Origin: Forficula auricularia
Lineage: Eukaryota; Arthropoda; Insecta; Dermaptera; Forficulidae
Direction: 5' to 3'
Length of the DNA stretch: 64,000 nt
NCBI GenBank assembly: GCA_024734495.1
Contig: JALMQS010000066.1
Coordinates: 4,555,490 to 4,619,489 of the forward strand
The notes under the pieces were generated by a model that was given only the letters and a program-made list of their open reading frames with translations, was not told the DNA's origin and made no database searches. Positions 22,908-33,780 of this stretch are shown one piece after another. Within the stretch, counting starts at the first letter, position 1. Each line of letters starts with the position of its first letter. The position numbers and the translations under genes are program-made.

Positions 22908-23256
22908 TTTAAAAGTAGGCTCCTCGAAATGTTGTAAAATAATAAAGTGAATCATCAAAAGATAAAAAAATTGACATATAGAAAAATAATTTTTTTATTT
23001 TACCCCAAGTTTTTCAAGGAAGATTGTAAATTAAAAAAAAGGCAGAACAAAACCGAGGGTCAAAAAGGATGGAAATGTTCCAAAAAAGATTGGGAATTAT
23101 TCGTACTTGAAAAATTAATTTAAAATATAAAAATTGGGGTAAAAAAGTGTTACCGTCAAATTGACGGCTTCGGGCGTTCTAGTGTTAAATCGCATTAAAT
23201 TATTCAAAAGAAATATTGCACAAAGAATAACAAAAAACTAATATATCTACTTAATT

Positions 23257-23533
23257 AAATTAATCTTTAAGAAATTCAAAGATATTTTTATAAAGCGAAA
23301 TTTTAGAGAATACTTAGCCAGACTACCGTTTTATAAGAACCATTGAGGTCCAGCTGATTCTCCATCCTGAACCAAGAGAGCGAAAAAAGATATGGTCCAT
23401 CTAGGTGTTACCCGGTATCAATCCGCGTATAGCCAGCTGGACCTCAATGGTTCTTATAAAACGGTAGTCTGGCTAAGTATTCTCTAAAATTTCGCTTTAT
23501 AAAAATATCTTTGAATTTCTTAAAGATTAATTT
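23257..23533. repeat. Perfect inverted repeat, 100-bp arms
   Basis: The arms 23257-23356 and 23434-23533 are exact reverse complements over 100 bp, with a 77-bp unpaired centre that is not palindromic. No open frame is present. I found no terminal motif or target duplication that would name a transposon family. Confidence 0.9.
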
Positions 23534-23996
23534 GAATTAATTTGATAATTTCTATATTTGTATAAATATACTAGAAAAACAAATGTACTTATAATTTGTT
23601 AAAAATTCCGTTGAGTAGATTTGCTCGCGAATCTACTCCGCGGAATTCTAAATTAATTAATATATCTACACTCAAAATATTCTAGATTGTTCAAATTATT
23701 AATAGTACCTGGCCACCGAGCGATGCTCGGTATATTTTCGCTTCAGTTAATTGCTATATATTAATCCCCGAAACCCCCACCTCACCCACCTTGGTAAATT
23801 GCTCTATCCCCTGTTCACGGTTGATCGTTTTGATATGGGACACCCTGTATAAATATATGCAATGGTCTAATTTGACATCGAAGGAGTATTAAATGTTTTA
23901 AAATTGTTTATTTTGAGAAAATGAGGCTTTGGGAGAGATAATTCTACTATAAATAGTAGCTCTATCTATTATCTCTTCTACATTATTACAAATAAA
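23534..23996. other. Unassigned
   Basis: Includes the hairpin ACCGAGCGATGCTCGGT at about 23715, also present at 41660, and a TATGGGACACCCTGTATA stretch typical of insect repeat junctions. No gene. Confidence 0.45.
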
Positions 23997-25028
23997 CTGA
24001 CAAGTTCTGATGTAGCCATCCACTTGACTTTACCATACAACCTGGCCCCTCACTAATATTTAATAAAATTATTTATAATTATGTAGGTGTAGTGTTAGTT
24101 TTTGCATTTTTAGACTTCTGGGGGCCCACTGATTATGTAAAGAAAATTTGGATGAATTTGATTCATAGACCTATATTTTCATTTTTTGGCCCTACAACCC
24201 CCACCCCCATTTGGGTGGTTAGTTTTCGCATTTTTAGTCTTCTGGGGGCCCACGGATTAGGTATACAAAATTTGGTTGAGTTTGGTACAAGGGCCTATAT
24301 TTTCATTATTTGACCCTCATCCCTCATTTTGGACGGTTGGATTTTGCATTTTTAGTCTTCTGTGGTCCCACTGATTATGTATACAAAATTTGGTTGAGTA
24401 TGCTCAAATGGACTTGATTTTTAATTTTTAGCCCCCTCCGCCCCCTTTAATTTTCTGTCGATATCCACCAAAATATAATCAGCTCTTAATATCAATACAC
24501 CAAAACTACGTGTGAAATTCGGTTTTGATATTCACACTAGTTTTTGAACTAGCTCGTCCACAAAAATTTGATAACGCACAGGCTAACAGATATTTTGCCA
24601 AAAAAATTATTATCTCAAAAAATATAATTTTTTCGATGTTCACTTATTATTTATTTATTTATTTATTTATTCATTCATAATTCTTACAATTTAACTTTAC
24701 ACAATGCTCTGAGGCAGTTTGCCTCATATGAGCAATAAAAAATAATAATTAACATAAAAACAAAGAGGAGAAAAATAAAAACAAGTGTGTGCAAAAAAAG
24801 AAAGAAAGCTCCAGCGAAAGGAAGGTGAGAGGAAGGTGAGAGAGCCAGCAGGAGGGAAAAGATACACCATATTAGGGCTTTTTTGTAGACCGAAATACCA
24901 TGATTTCGCTCAATTTTTTTAATCAAAATAGTTTCAGACGTTTTTGAGATATTTTGAAAAAAGAAGGAAAAAAACCACTTTTTTCATGCACGATTACAAT
25001 ACTTGACCATACCCTGTATGGTAAAGTA
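23997..25028 (-). repeat. Family B hairpin-ended repeat, copy interrupted by retroelement tail
   Basis: One end is CTGACAAGTTCTGATGTAGC; the other end carries the hairpin CCATACCCTGTATGG followed by TAAAGTAA. Internal landmarks are AATCAGCTCTTAAT and TAGCTCGTCCACAAAAATTT. The copy is split at about 24649 by a retroelement 3' end and resumes at 24871 with the TAGGGCTTTTTTGTAGA expected from the 40288-40875 copy. Confidence 0.8.
24649..24870 (-). mobile_element. CR1-like retroelement 3' tail, 5'-truncated
   Basis: Nearly identical to the 3' end of the element at 31925-32743: the AATAAATA tail, then AATTCTTACAATTTAAC and TTTGCCTCATATGAGC. Only the 3' untranslated region is present. It is inserted in the family B repeat and can be recognised by comparison with the uninterrupted copy at 40740. 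Confidence 0.8.
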
Positions 25029-25133
25029 AAATGTATAATATCTTCTTTTTCCATTTGAAGCCCTCTTTTGTTTTCTTTTTTTCTTTCTCTTACTTTCTCC
25101 TTGTTTTTCTCTTTTTCCTCTCACTTATTGCTA

Positions 25134-25157
25134 TCTCTCTCTCTCTCTCTCTCTCTA
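25134..25157. repeat. CT dinucleotide microsatellite
   Basis: About 12 CT units inside a longer pyrimidine-rich tract. Confidence 0.9.
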
Positions 25158-25656
25158 ATTCTCTTTTACCACTTAGCATTTTTATATTCTTGTCATACTT
25201 ACCATATACTTTGTGGAGCAAAGTAAATTTTCATTTTTAAAAGATAAAACAACACATCTCAAATAATGTTATTATCACATTATGAATAATTAATGGATAT
25301 CTTGAAAACTGCTGTTTAAAGTGGATTCAAAGCAATGAATGTTACGTGGGATAATTTATCCCCAAACGGAGAGCAGTTGACAGCGCCCTACTTTTCGAAT
25401 ATTATTAATTTGCTTATTGTCTCTTTTAATATATAAAAATTCTGCTACCCTCGACAAAAAAACTTTCAATTTAATTTGCTTATTCTTAGCTAGACAAACA
25501 TTACAGGTCTTATGTAAGAAAATAATTAAATACCTTTACTGGCATGTCTGAGTTGTACTTTTAAATAAAAAAAAATAAAAAAAATTCTAGTTTAAATTCG
25601 ATTTTTTTAATTTGTTGTGCTTTATTAATATTTTTCTTTCACATTTATATTCATAG

Positions 25657-25725
25657 AATATAATGCGGAAGTATTGCGATGGCCAGACTGGGTCCTGAAT
25701 CTTTGAGAGCTTTTATCTCAGAGAT
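25657..25725 (+). other. Candidate exon with strong splice sites
   Basis: A pyrimidine-rich stretch ends in TTCATAG (acceptor) at 25656. The segment ends at GAGAT|GTAAGT (consensus donor) at 25726. It contains GCGATGG, a fair start context at 25678, opening MARLGPESLRAFISEM. A second AG follows 33 bases later, too short for a usual intron. No homology is recognised; the splice signals are the only support. Confidence 0.25.
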
Positions 25726-25879
25726 GTAAGTAAGTTAATTAAATTTTCTAACTTCTAGGTGGAAGGAATCGATGCCCTTAATAGTTTGAAACCTGATTTG
25801 GGACAATGGGATATTCAAGGGTCCCCAGAGCCCAAAAATGGGCCAAAAATCCATTGATTAGTCCGCACGTATGTATGTA

Positions 25880-26040
25880 CGTATGTACATTTGTACCCCC
25901 CTCCGTTTCGCAACCATAAGTCTCAGAGCTACAAAATTCGAAACTTAAGCTCGATATAGGCTAGAAGGAGTATAGGAAGCTTTTGGGTGAAATCGGAAAA
26001 CCGGAAGTGGACATTTACATGAAAGATTTTTATTTTTTTT
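25880..26040 (+). repeat. Dispersed repeat shared with 52430-52600
   Basis: TACCCCCCTCCGTTTCGCAA and TCGATATAGGCTAGAAGG recur in reverse orientation at about 52500-52580. Non-coding. Confidence 0.7.
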
Positions 26041-26221
26041 ATTTTCTCAAAAACAGCTCTAACGATTTTTGAAAAAATTAGTGTATTTATCAAGTGTCAT
26101 GAGTTAATAGTTGTGTCAAATTTTCAATCGGATTAAAAATTTGACACAACTAATAACTCATGACACTTGATAAATACACTAATTTTTTAAAAAAATCGTT
26201 AGAGCTGTTTTTGAGAAAATA
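26041..26221. repeat. Near-perfect hairpin, 83-bp arms
   Basis: The arms 26041-26123 and 26138-26221 pair almost throughout, with a short loop. Key inner pairing is TTGTGTCAAATTTT against AAAATTTGACACAA. It adjoins the dispersed repeat to its left. Confidence 0.88.
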
Positions 26222-26334
26222 AAAAAAAACGAAATAAAGAAAGGGGCTGTAAATTAGTAGTGTCACGATGATTTCAAATAAATGAAAATGTCAAAGTCGT
26301 GTGGTGAACACACCAGTTGATTTTATTTACAGGG

Positions 26335-27237
26335 TTTTTGATTTTCCGGCAAATAATAATTCCCGGGAAACGAGAATATTTCAAAGATATTCCTGGGAAA
26401 ACCGGGTTTTAATATTACTAATCGAAATAAATTTATTAATTTAAAAAATAATCGAAATAAATTTATTAATTTAAAAAAATAATTGAAATATTCATTTATT
26501 TTTTAATTAAAACAAAACTTAATTACTAATAGAACAAAAAAAAATATTTATCAGAAGAGTTTTTAAAATGAGATCTGAGACAAAATAACTCATTAACCGA
26601 ATTGTCTTTGAGTCGTGTGCTAGTTTTGGTGACAAAAATGCCAACAGTGGAAAATACTCTTTCACTTTCTTTTGAGTTTGGTTTAATGCAAAAGAAATCA
26701 TCTAAGAGCATTTTCAAATTGTTTGTTAATTTCCCACTGGCTTCAAATAAAATAAATTCTTTTAATAAAATCTCCAATTTCTTTCTGAGGACATTCTTTT
26801 TCTTTAATAACCCTTTAATTTTAATATTTAAAATTTTATATCAGTGAAATAAATAATAACTAAGTGAGTTAGTGAAATTAAATTAAACTTACTTTAATTG
26901 ACAAAGAAACTTGAATTTTTTAATTATTTAAACTTTAAATCTATTCTCATTGTAACTTTTTAAAATATCAAGAGTTAAGACACACACACGCTTTGATTTT
27001 CAAATAGGTATGTGTGTTGTTCATCTGCATAATCACGAATATAAGTAGCCAATGCTTGTTACTTTGTTTTCAAATATTTTTAAATAAAACAAGTAGTTTT
27101 GGAATATTTATTTTTCATTTATATGATGATAAATGTTATAAATAATCCCGGCAATTGATTTTTTCTCGTGAAATCGGGAATATATATTTTTGCGGATTTC
27201 CCGGGAATCGGGAACGAGAAATCTCGGCTGAGAAACT
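26335..27237 (-). mobile_element. hAT element remnant
   Basis: The segment opens with CAGGGTTTTTGATTTTCC and closes with GAGAAACTCTA, compatible with degenerate hAT ends, and has TCCCGGGAA motifs near both sides. It encodes a hAT dimerisation domain on the minus strand. I could not match an 8-bp duplication, so the outer limits are approximate. Confidence 0.55.
26526..26777 (-). pseudogene. hAT transposase, C-terminal dimerisation domain
   Basis: The minus-strand frame contains ESERVFSTVGIFVTKTSTRL and continues with VNELFCLRSHFKN. This is the conserved hATC block (S/E-R-x-F-S...G...R..RL....V..L..L) that closes hAT transposases and mediates dimerisation. The start is not a true N-terminus; the catalytic RNase-H-like part and the BED finger are absent. 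It sits in the hAT remnant 26335-27237. It is most likely a dead fragment, since nothing upstream can be read as the rest of the protein. Confidence 0.75.
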
Positions 27238-27485
27238 CTAGTTGAGTTGTATATAATATACATTGATCTCTTTCGTTTTTAAATTATTTCATTTAACTTG
27301 TTTCTCTGTCTGTCCCCGCAGTGACGGATCTTGATTTTGTGAGGCCCCAGGTGCAACCTGATCTGAATGTTCCCTATTAAACTTACTAAGAATGGGATGG
27401 TTCCAGGGCTGTAGCAGAAGTTATACCCTATACGATCAGAGAATTAACGCACTATATGTAATAAAATAAAATGTTTTATCCTCCC
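27238..27485. other. Unassigned; possible transposon end
   Basis: CAGTGACGGATCTTGATTTT at about 27319, followed by GGCCCCAGG, looks like a hAT-type left end without a visible partner. Confidence 0.35.
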
Positions 27486-27845
27486 CACAAAATTTTGAGT
27501 TGATAGTTTTTGCATTTCTAGCCTTCGGGGGGGGGGGGGGGGGGGGCACAAAATATGTATACAAAATTTTGTTGAATTTGGTCGAAAGGGCTAGAATTTT
27601 CATTTTTGACCCCCCACACGATTTTGGGTGATTATTTTCGATTTTTTTTTTCAAAAATTACATCCATTACAATTTTTCTTCTAATGGAATTTGCCGTAGA
27701 GTAAACAGTTTAGGAGTTATAATCAATGAGGTAATTTTACGATATATTTTTTGACATCTTCAGGGGTCGATTACCCCTAAATACGTCTCGATTTGGCAAG
27801 TAAGAATTTGACATTCGGGGTGTGTGTTGATCACACTACACTATG
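27486..27845 (+). repeat. Family A foldback, single arm
   Basis: Matches the right arm of 3928-4790 through TTTAGGAGTTATAATCAATG and GATCACACTACA. A run of about 22 G replaces part of the module region. The left arm is missing. Confidence 0.8.
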
Positions 27846-27957
27846 AGATGATGTTATTTGGATTCTAAAATCATCTTCCAAAATGGCCAGTAGCTCTAGG
27901 TCTATTATAAGAGAGAATTGTCTTTTGTTTTATTTCATTTCCGAATAGTTGATTGTA

Positions 27958-29568
27958 CCGGGTGATTCAAAGGGTGACGAGGTACCGTATCTCAGGAACT
28001 AATAATCGTAGAAGTTTGGGGAAAATCCTTCAGATGAAATCGGCCAAGAAAAATTGCTGGAAATATTTTTTAAGTTCATAAAGTCCACCGCTAGGTGCGC
28101 TAAATAACTTCGATCGTATGCAAAAATGCAATTTTCTCGAAAATTTTCCAATATAGGTTTAAAAATAAATACTCTCACGTTGATGCCACCATAATAGTCT
28201 ATCTTTTTGATAAATGACTTTTTATTGTAGGACGTAAAATAAAGGCGGGTAGGGATGCTAAACTTTTATGGACTCTGAGAGTCTAGTAACTTAAGTTTGA
28301 CTTAACGGAAATTTGTTAACAAGGTCTGGTTCAAGAAAGGAATGTTTGGTGAATAAAATAAAAAAACATCCATGCCATTCCTATTTCTCCCAAGGCCTCG
28401 CTTAAAAGGGGCGTGTTTTATAAAGTTAAAAATGTTTTTATTAATTTTGCTCCAAAATCTTAAATAGAACAACATGACTATTTCATTAGATTCAGAAAGT
28501 AGATCAAATTTGCAACAAAATCTCGTCCTAAACCGCATGTCGATATCTCCATTCGTTTAGCGCACGTTATTGTTAAAGAATATTTTATTAACTAATTTAT
28601 TAAAGAAACAAAATAGGTAATTGAGTTTTCAATTTTTTTTTTAAGTTTCGTAGTCAAGCATGGACAAATAAAAAAAACAGTTTAAAACTTGTCATATCTT
28701 CATTCAATAAAAATAATGATAAAACATAACAAACAATAAAATAACAATTACAACATTAACATCTATTTGTGAACAATGCCGTTTCCATAGAAACTGTCAG
28801 CAAGTCTTTCTACGGCCTTCTAAGAAATTAGACATTTTGAAATTTAATACCTACTCACAGGCGACAGAAAAGCATTGGAAAAAGCGTTATTATCATTATT
28901 TTTGTGATTAAATGAAAATAGATAAGTTTAAACTGTTTTTTATTTGTCCATGGCATGCTTGACTACGAAACTTAAAAAAATTCACAAAGAAAACTCAATT
29001 AGCTATTTTGTTTCTTTAATAAATTAGTTAATAAAATATTCTTTAAGCAATAACTGTTAACGAATAGAGATATCGACATGCGGCTGAATATTTTGTTGCA
29101 AATTTGATCTACTCTGAATCCTAATAAAATAATATACGGTTCCATTTAGATTAAAATTAATAAAACGTTTAACTTTATAAACACGCCCCTTAGGCGGCAA
29201 GAACTATAATGGCATGGATGTTTTTTATTTTGTGCAAACACTATACAGAACTGAACCTTGTTAACAAATTTCCGTTACGTCAAACTTAAAGTTATAGACT
29301 CTAGAGTCTCCGCCTTTTATTTTACGTCCTACATAAAAAAGTCATTTATCAAAAATGGACTATTATTAATTTGGCATCAACGTGAATTCATTTTTAAACT
29401 TATATTGGAAAATTTTCGAGAAAAATTGCGATTTTTATACGATCGAAAACTGGCACCTGGCGGTGGGGTGTTTTAAAAATCTTGCAGCAGTGCTTGGCCG
29501 ATTTTCCCAAGCTTCTACGATTATTAGTTCTGAGATACATTATCTCGTCACCCTTATTAATCACCCGG
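27958..29568. mobile_element. Long-inverted-repeat DNA element, 1.6 kb
   Basis: The ends are CCGGGTGATT on both sides (inverted). The arms of about 650-750 bp stay alignable through ACTAATAATCGTAGAAG and AATAAATTAGTTAATAAAAT to AGTTTCGTAGTCAAGCATG, leaving only about 150 bp in the centre. The arms differ by many substitutions, so the element is old. Open frames in the two arms are mirror images and show no domain. The overall form is a non-autonomous foldback. No target duplication could be fixed. Confidence 0.83.
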
Positions 29569-30188
29569 CCACTATAAAAACTTTGTGAAGTTGTACAACT
29601 TACAAAAGTATACCAAATAAACTTATTGGTGAATTTCTCTGACATTTGCTTGAATGTTTTTTCCCTCTCTTGGATAGCAAATAAAATTGTTTATTTGTTT
29701 AATTCATGTGACACTTGCAAAGCCCTATGCACTATTTATTCCCCCCTTGTGGAAGTTCTCTTGCTGGCTGCGCTGACTGTATTATATTTCCACAACTTGT
29801 AGCAGAGCTAGGATTCTCGTTCGTTTCACACCCGACATTGTCCCCCGAGGGGCCGCCGTCATCTCACTTGTCCCCAGGTTTTACATAAACCTCTGATGTT
29901 ACAATCTTTATTGTATTTTATCCCATATAAATCTGTGGGTCCGATAGACCCATTGCCTTGCTTATGACATAATAACAACGAGGGCAGGAACACAAATAAA
30001 ACAGAAATGCCAAATATTATGTATTTATTCTATATATTTAAGAAAAATAAATGGGATAATTTTATTTTAAATGTCTAACGTTAACGATTTAATTGCATTA
30101 ATATATTTACAATTAGGTTTAAATTATTCAATGTTAAAATAAAGGAATGAAAAAAGTTTTTGTTTTGCCCAGAGTATAATATATAGCT
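29569..30188. other. Unassigned
   Basis: Contains a GC-richer patch (29730-29890, with CCCCGAGGGGCCGCCGTC) without an open frame that I can name. Confidence 0.4.
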
Positions 30189-30190
30189 TA

Positions 30191-30421
30191 GAGTGTAAAC
30201 CTGCTAAATCCATTTTTTATTGAATATGACATATTAATACCGTTCGAAAGAAAAAGAGATGCAGGATCGTCCAAGTAAAACTTCTACTTAAAATTACGAT
30301 CGTAAGTTGTAGAAAAAATGTAAAATATAGCATCTTTCCATAACAACAATATTAAATTTTGTTTGCTTTTTCTCTGACTTGATAAATAATTTCCTTGTTT
30401 ATAGTTATCAGGTTTACACTC
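30191..30421. mobile_element. 231-bp MITE, TA-flanked (Tc1/mariner type)
   Basis: Terminal inverted repeats GAGTGTAAACCTG are exact and flanked by TA at 30189-30190 and 30422-30423. The interior has no coding potential. Confidence 0.8.
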
Positions 30422-30423
30422 TA

Positions 30424-30985
30424 AAGCGACGTATGTATATTTTTAAACAGAATTTTATTTAAAAAAAAAACTAAAAAGAATTAGAAATTAAATTTTTCTT
30501 TAGTGCCAATAATAGTATCAATATTCTGAGAAAATAGGAGAGCTACTTCAATTTATTACAACTTTCAAAGTTATAATCTTCTTCAAACGCTATACTCGAT
30601 TCCAAGCGTCGGCGATTACTGTGGAGAGTATCCTCTCCCTTGTAATTTTCCTGAGGGAATTTTTTCAAAGGGATGGTTTCCCATTGACTTCCCCTAAAAG
30701 GATCACTTTATAGCCCGTCAATATTTGCAGCAAATCGTGCTTGAAACCGCATTAGCTTGATTATTGGCATGCTCTATTGTTTATTCAATAAACCGCTCGC
30801 CCAACCTGACCCTAAAACTATATCAAGCCAGCCCAGTCACTATTATATTTATCATATATTTTACATTATATAATATAATATTAATGGCCGGGCTGGCCGA
30901 GCTTGCAACAATGTAGAATTCTTACTCATGGCGCATGTTCACCCTGCACAGTGCAAAAATGTAATTGCATATAATCTAGCCTCTA
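30424..30985. other. Unassigned
   Basis: Includes GGCCGGGCTGGCCGAG at about 30888, faintly tRNA-like but without a T arm. Nothing else supported. Confidence 0.4.
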
Positions 30986-30989
30986 TTCC

Positions 30990-31487
30990 AGAGCTGATTT
31001 AGCAGTGGTTGAGATATGGTCATTCCATGAAAGGTCAGACCCTAGAGTTACGCCTAGCATTGAACTTTTATCCCTGAATTCAAGTGAGTTTGAGTCGAAT
31101 GATATGTTTGGGAGGTTTCTGTCGACGCGCCTAGAAATAAGGCAACACTGAGTTTTCACTGCTTTGAATTTAACTAAATTTTAGGATCCCCAGTTTTTAA
31201 GTCGGCATAAGTCTAAATTAATTGATGAGGCAGTGTCTGCATGGTTTTTATGCGATCCAGTGGGGTTATGTAGGGTGCTGTCATCTGCGTAACAATGTAC
31301 TGGATTGGAGGGCAAGTTTAGAAGGTCGTTGATATAGATAAGAAAGAGCGTAGGGAAGATAAACGATCCCTGAGGAACTCCAGCGTTGGTATGGAAGGAG
31401 GAGAATGATATTCCATCGATGACAACCTTAATACTACGGTCTGAAAGAAAACTTTCAAACAACTTTATTTTGCTTGAATTAATTTTT
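30990..31487 (-). pseudogene. CR1/Jockey-like RT palm fragment with GVPQGS and YADD
   Basis: The minus strand reads FESFLSDRSIKVVIDGIS, NAGVPQGS, YINDLLNLPSNPVHCYADDS, then LKNWGS and an in-frame stop, continuing in the same frame with NLVKFKAVKTQCCLISRR and LGVTLGSDLSWNDHI. GVPQGS (block 4) and YADD (block 5, catalytic aspartates) identify a non-LTR RT. The stop falls where the 63-kb copy has a histidine codon. Both ends are truncated. Same family as 10926-11265 and 63126-64000. Confidence 0.85.
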
Positions 31488-31509
31488 GGCCGCTGCTTAT
31501 AATAATTTT

Positions 31510-31602
31510 GTCATTCTTCATTGTTGCCCTATGTTTCCCGACCCCAAAATTCAGATACTCGACCCAAAACTGGGACGCGACTGATAGTTTAAGAAGCACG
31601 GA
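31510..31602 (+). mobile_element. hAT right-end fragment
   Basis: TTGCCCTATGTTTC...CGACC...AGTTTAAGAAGCAC matches the right end of the hAT element 54999-55887. Only this end is present. Confidence 0.65.
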
Positions 31603-31924
31603 CCTAGAGAATAAACACATAAAATGAAAAGTACCTACCCGCATAGGATCTGGCTAAATGGACACTTGTGTCTGAAGGCAAAAAAAGCTCTAAAAATAAA
31701 TAATAGACAAATTAAAAATATATAATAGATGTGTTTGCAATTAGTACATAGGTTTGATGTGTAACTTCCATATCTAATTTTTCTAATTTCAGTTTCAAAA
31801 CTGTTTCATTTCTAATAACAAGTTAATATTAAGACAAGAGTTAATGGGGTCGGTAAATATAATAACAAGATTTAGCTGCATTTATTGTCTACAAATTTGA
31901 TAAGGACTACTCTTGTCTTATTTA
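31603..31924. other. Unassigned
   Basis: AT-rich; nothing recognised. Confidence 0.45.
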
Positions 31925-32743
31925 TTTATTATTTATTTTATTTATTTATTCATTCATAATTCTTACAATTTAACTTTACACAATGCTCTGAGGCAGTTTG
32001 CCTCATATGAGCAGTAAAAAATAATAATTAACATAAAACAAAGAGGAGAAAAATAAAAACAAGTGTGTGCGAAAAAGAAAGAAAGAAAGAAAGAAAGCTC
32101 CAGCGAAAGGAAGTTGAGAGGAAGGTGAGAGAGCCAGCAGGAGGGAAAAGATACACCATAAAAGAGAGACGCCAAAAAAGAGACGCTCACTCCCGAGACC
32201 CGCCCCCGCGAATACATTCCAAGAGACCACGATTGAAGATAAGTGATGATGAAGATGAACGGGTGAATGATGGTAATGAATTCCACAGTCGGGCAGCAGT
32301 GACAGTGAATGACCTATTCACCACCTCGGACCGGTGACTCGGGATATGAATACGATTTGAATCAGCCCGAAAAGCCCGATTATGTATGGATGATTTAAAA
32401 GTGAACATTTTATAGATGTATTCAGGCTGATGTGAAATGAAGGTACGATGCAGGAATTTGCCAAGCATGTAGAGACGCCTCTGGGTCGCCCTAAGCCAAC
32501 CAAGTCTGACATAAAAGGGGGAGACATGATCACGTCTAGGAATGTCAAAAATAAATCGAACGCATGCATTCAAAGCCCGATCAAGTAAGCCCGCGCGGGT
32601 CCCAGAGACGTCGCCATACACGAGGCAGCAATAGTCCATGGTTGGCAATATCAAAGAATTGATGAGATGTTTACGTGTCGAAAATGGAATGAGATGCCTG
32701 ACTTTAATGAGTTGATTATGACCACTAGATAAAGAGATATTTA
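31925..32743 (-). mobile_element. CR1-like non-LTR element, 5'-truncated
   Basis: The 3' tail is AATAAATA repeats (31916-31945), followed upstream by an untranslated region with a GAAA microsatellite and then coding sequence. The same 3' end recurs at 24649-24870. The 5' cut is near 32743, just before an out-of-frame AT-rich flank. Confidence 0.85.
32187..32740 (-). pseudogene. CR1-like RT, C-terminal 185 codons
   Basis: The open minus-strand frame starts at the truncation, not at a methionine: VNISLSSGHNQLIKVRH, then LINSLILPTMDYCCLVYGD, LGWLRATQRRLYMLGKF and RSFTVTAARLWNSLPSF before the stop at 32187. ILP..DY...VYGD and the RLWNSLP block are standard in the thumb and C-terminal domain of CR1/Jockey-group reverse transcriptases. 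The frame is uninterrupted, so the insertion is fairly young. The palm and endonuclease are missing. Confidence 0.85.
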
Positions 32744-33094
32744 CAAAAAATTATCTCAAAATAGCTCCAACTTGGACGAGAATTCGTATATTTCACATTC
32801 TCCTTGAGTATGTTTTTTTATTGTGTAATTCCCAAGATCCTTCGGTATATTAGTTAGCAGCTGCTCTTTCTTTCTTCAGCTTGCTGACGATGATAACTAG
32901 GGCGCTTCCTAATTAATATCCTTCAACACTTTCCCCCAGTCACCCTGCAATTAAGAAACCCCCGAGTGAAAATTTTCCAAGATCACGTTCTCCAAAACAA
33001 ACTCGGTGTCTTCAGGTGAATCACAATGTACCTAACTAGTATTTATTGAAAAAGGAAATTTCAAACAATATAGAAAACGCCGTAGAAATTTGAA

Positions 33095-33340
33095 TTTCCC
33101 TATTTCTTAAGAGAATGAAATTGATAAAAAATAGAAAATTATTTTAAATTAAATCATTTAAGATAGTTATATCTAGTATAAAAATCTCATATTTTTTATC
33201 ACTCCTTTCTAATGTAAAATTGAGAAGATTTTAATGGATTTAGCGAGGTCTATATATAGAAGCTGAGGTCCGCCCCACATTCGCTGCTCATTATTTGTGA
33301 TTAGAAAAAAATATTCAAAATTGTCAAACTTCAAAATATA
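33095..33340 (+). repeat. Host repeat R1, left part (split by compound insertion)
   Basis: Aligns to 41965-42208: AAGAGAATGAAATTGATAA, ATCATTTAAGATAGTTATAT, GGTCTATA..TAGAAGCTGA and TGCTCATTATTTGTGATTA. It ends in CTTCAAAATATA (33329-33340), which is repeated at 36517-36528 on the far side of the insertion. Confidence 0.85.
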
Positions 33341-33766
33341 ATTCAAATTTAGGGAACGAAGAAAAGATTATTTTTATTACAGACAAAAGGATCAGCCGGG
33401 GCTCGAACCCGGGATCTTTGCATATGTACTGCAATGCTTTGTCATAAGAGGTTTACCTCCCATATCCACTAAGCTACTGATCCCCGAATCCAAACTAATA
33501 TCTTTTGTCTATATGAATTATGGAATTTCTTTTTTAATCCTCTCCTCGTTCATTTTTCGCAGCATAGGCCTTGATTCATTAATTAAACAATTAATTATTC
33601 CAGCGCCTCCCAATCGATCGCAGACCCCAAAGATCGAAAATAATTTTCTCTTCACCCGGGGCGCGACCCCAACGAGGCCGTGTAAAGACAATTAATAACA
33701 AATTCAAATTTAGGGAACGAAGAAAAGATTATTTTTATTACAGACAAAAGGATCAGCCGGGGCTCG
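33341..33766 (-). repeat. Tandem 371-bp tRNA-like unit (1.15 copies)
   Basis: ATTCAAATTTAGGGAACGAA occurs at 33341 and 33712, a period of 371. The second copy breaks off at 33766, within the T arm of its tRNA-like part. The plus-oriented copy is at 36131-36516. Confidence 0.85.
33389..33483 (-). tRNA. tRNA-like sequence with expanded D loop (copy 1)
   Basis: Ninety-five bases folding as described for 36262-36356, on the opposite strand. The acceptor and T arms are intact. A third partial copy (33750-33766) keeps only the acceptor and part of the T arm. Confidence 0.55.
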
Positions 33767-33780
33767 GCGCTGGAATAATT

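Larger units (their letters stand above)
21767..23184. mobile_element. piggyBac-type element, non-autonomous, TTAA duplicated
   Basis: The ends are CACTAGAAAGCCCGG (left) and CACTAGAACGCCCGAAG (right, reading inward), with TTAA at 21763-21766 and 23185-23188. TTAA duplication is specific to the piggyBac superfamily. A second, partly conserved pair of subterminal copies of CCGTCAATTTGACG lies just inside both ends. The 1418-bp interior holds no transposase. It consists of pieces of the ACCGACTTCAAAAA repeat family, a palindrome (22310-22502) and a long TA run. Confidence 0.85.

Noticed and set aside
22629..22958. 109-residue protein with a YI repeat
   Set aside because: Translation of the TA microsatellite.
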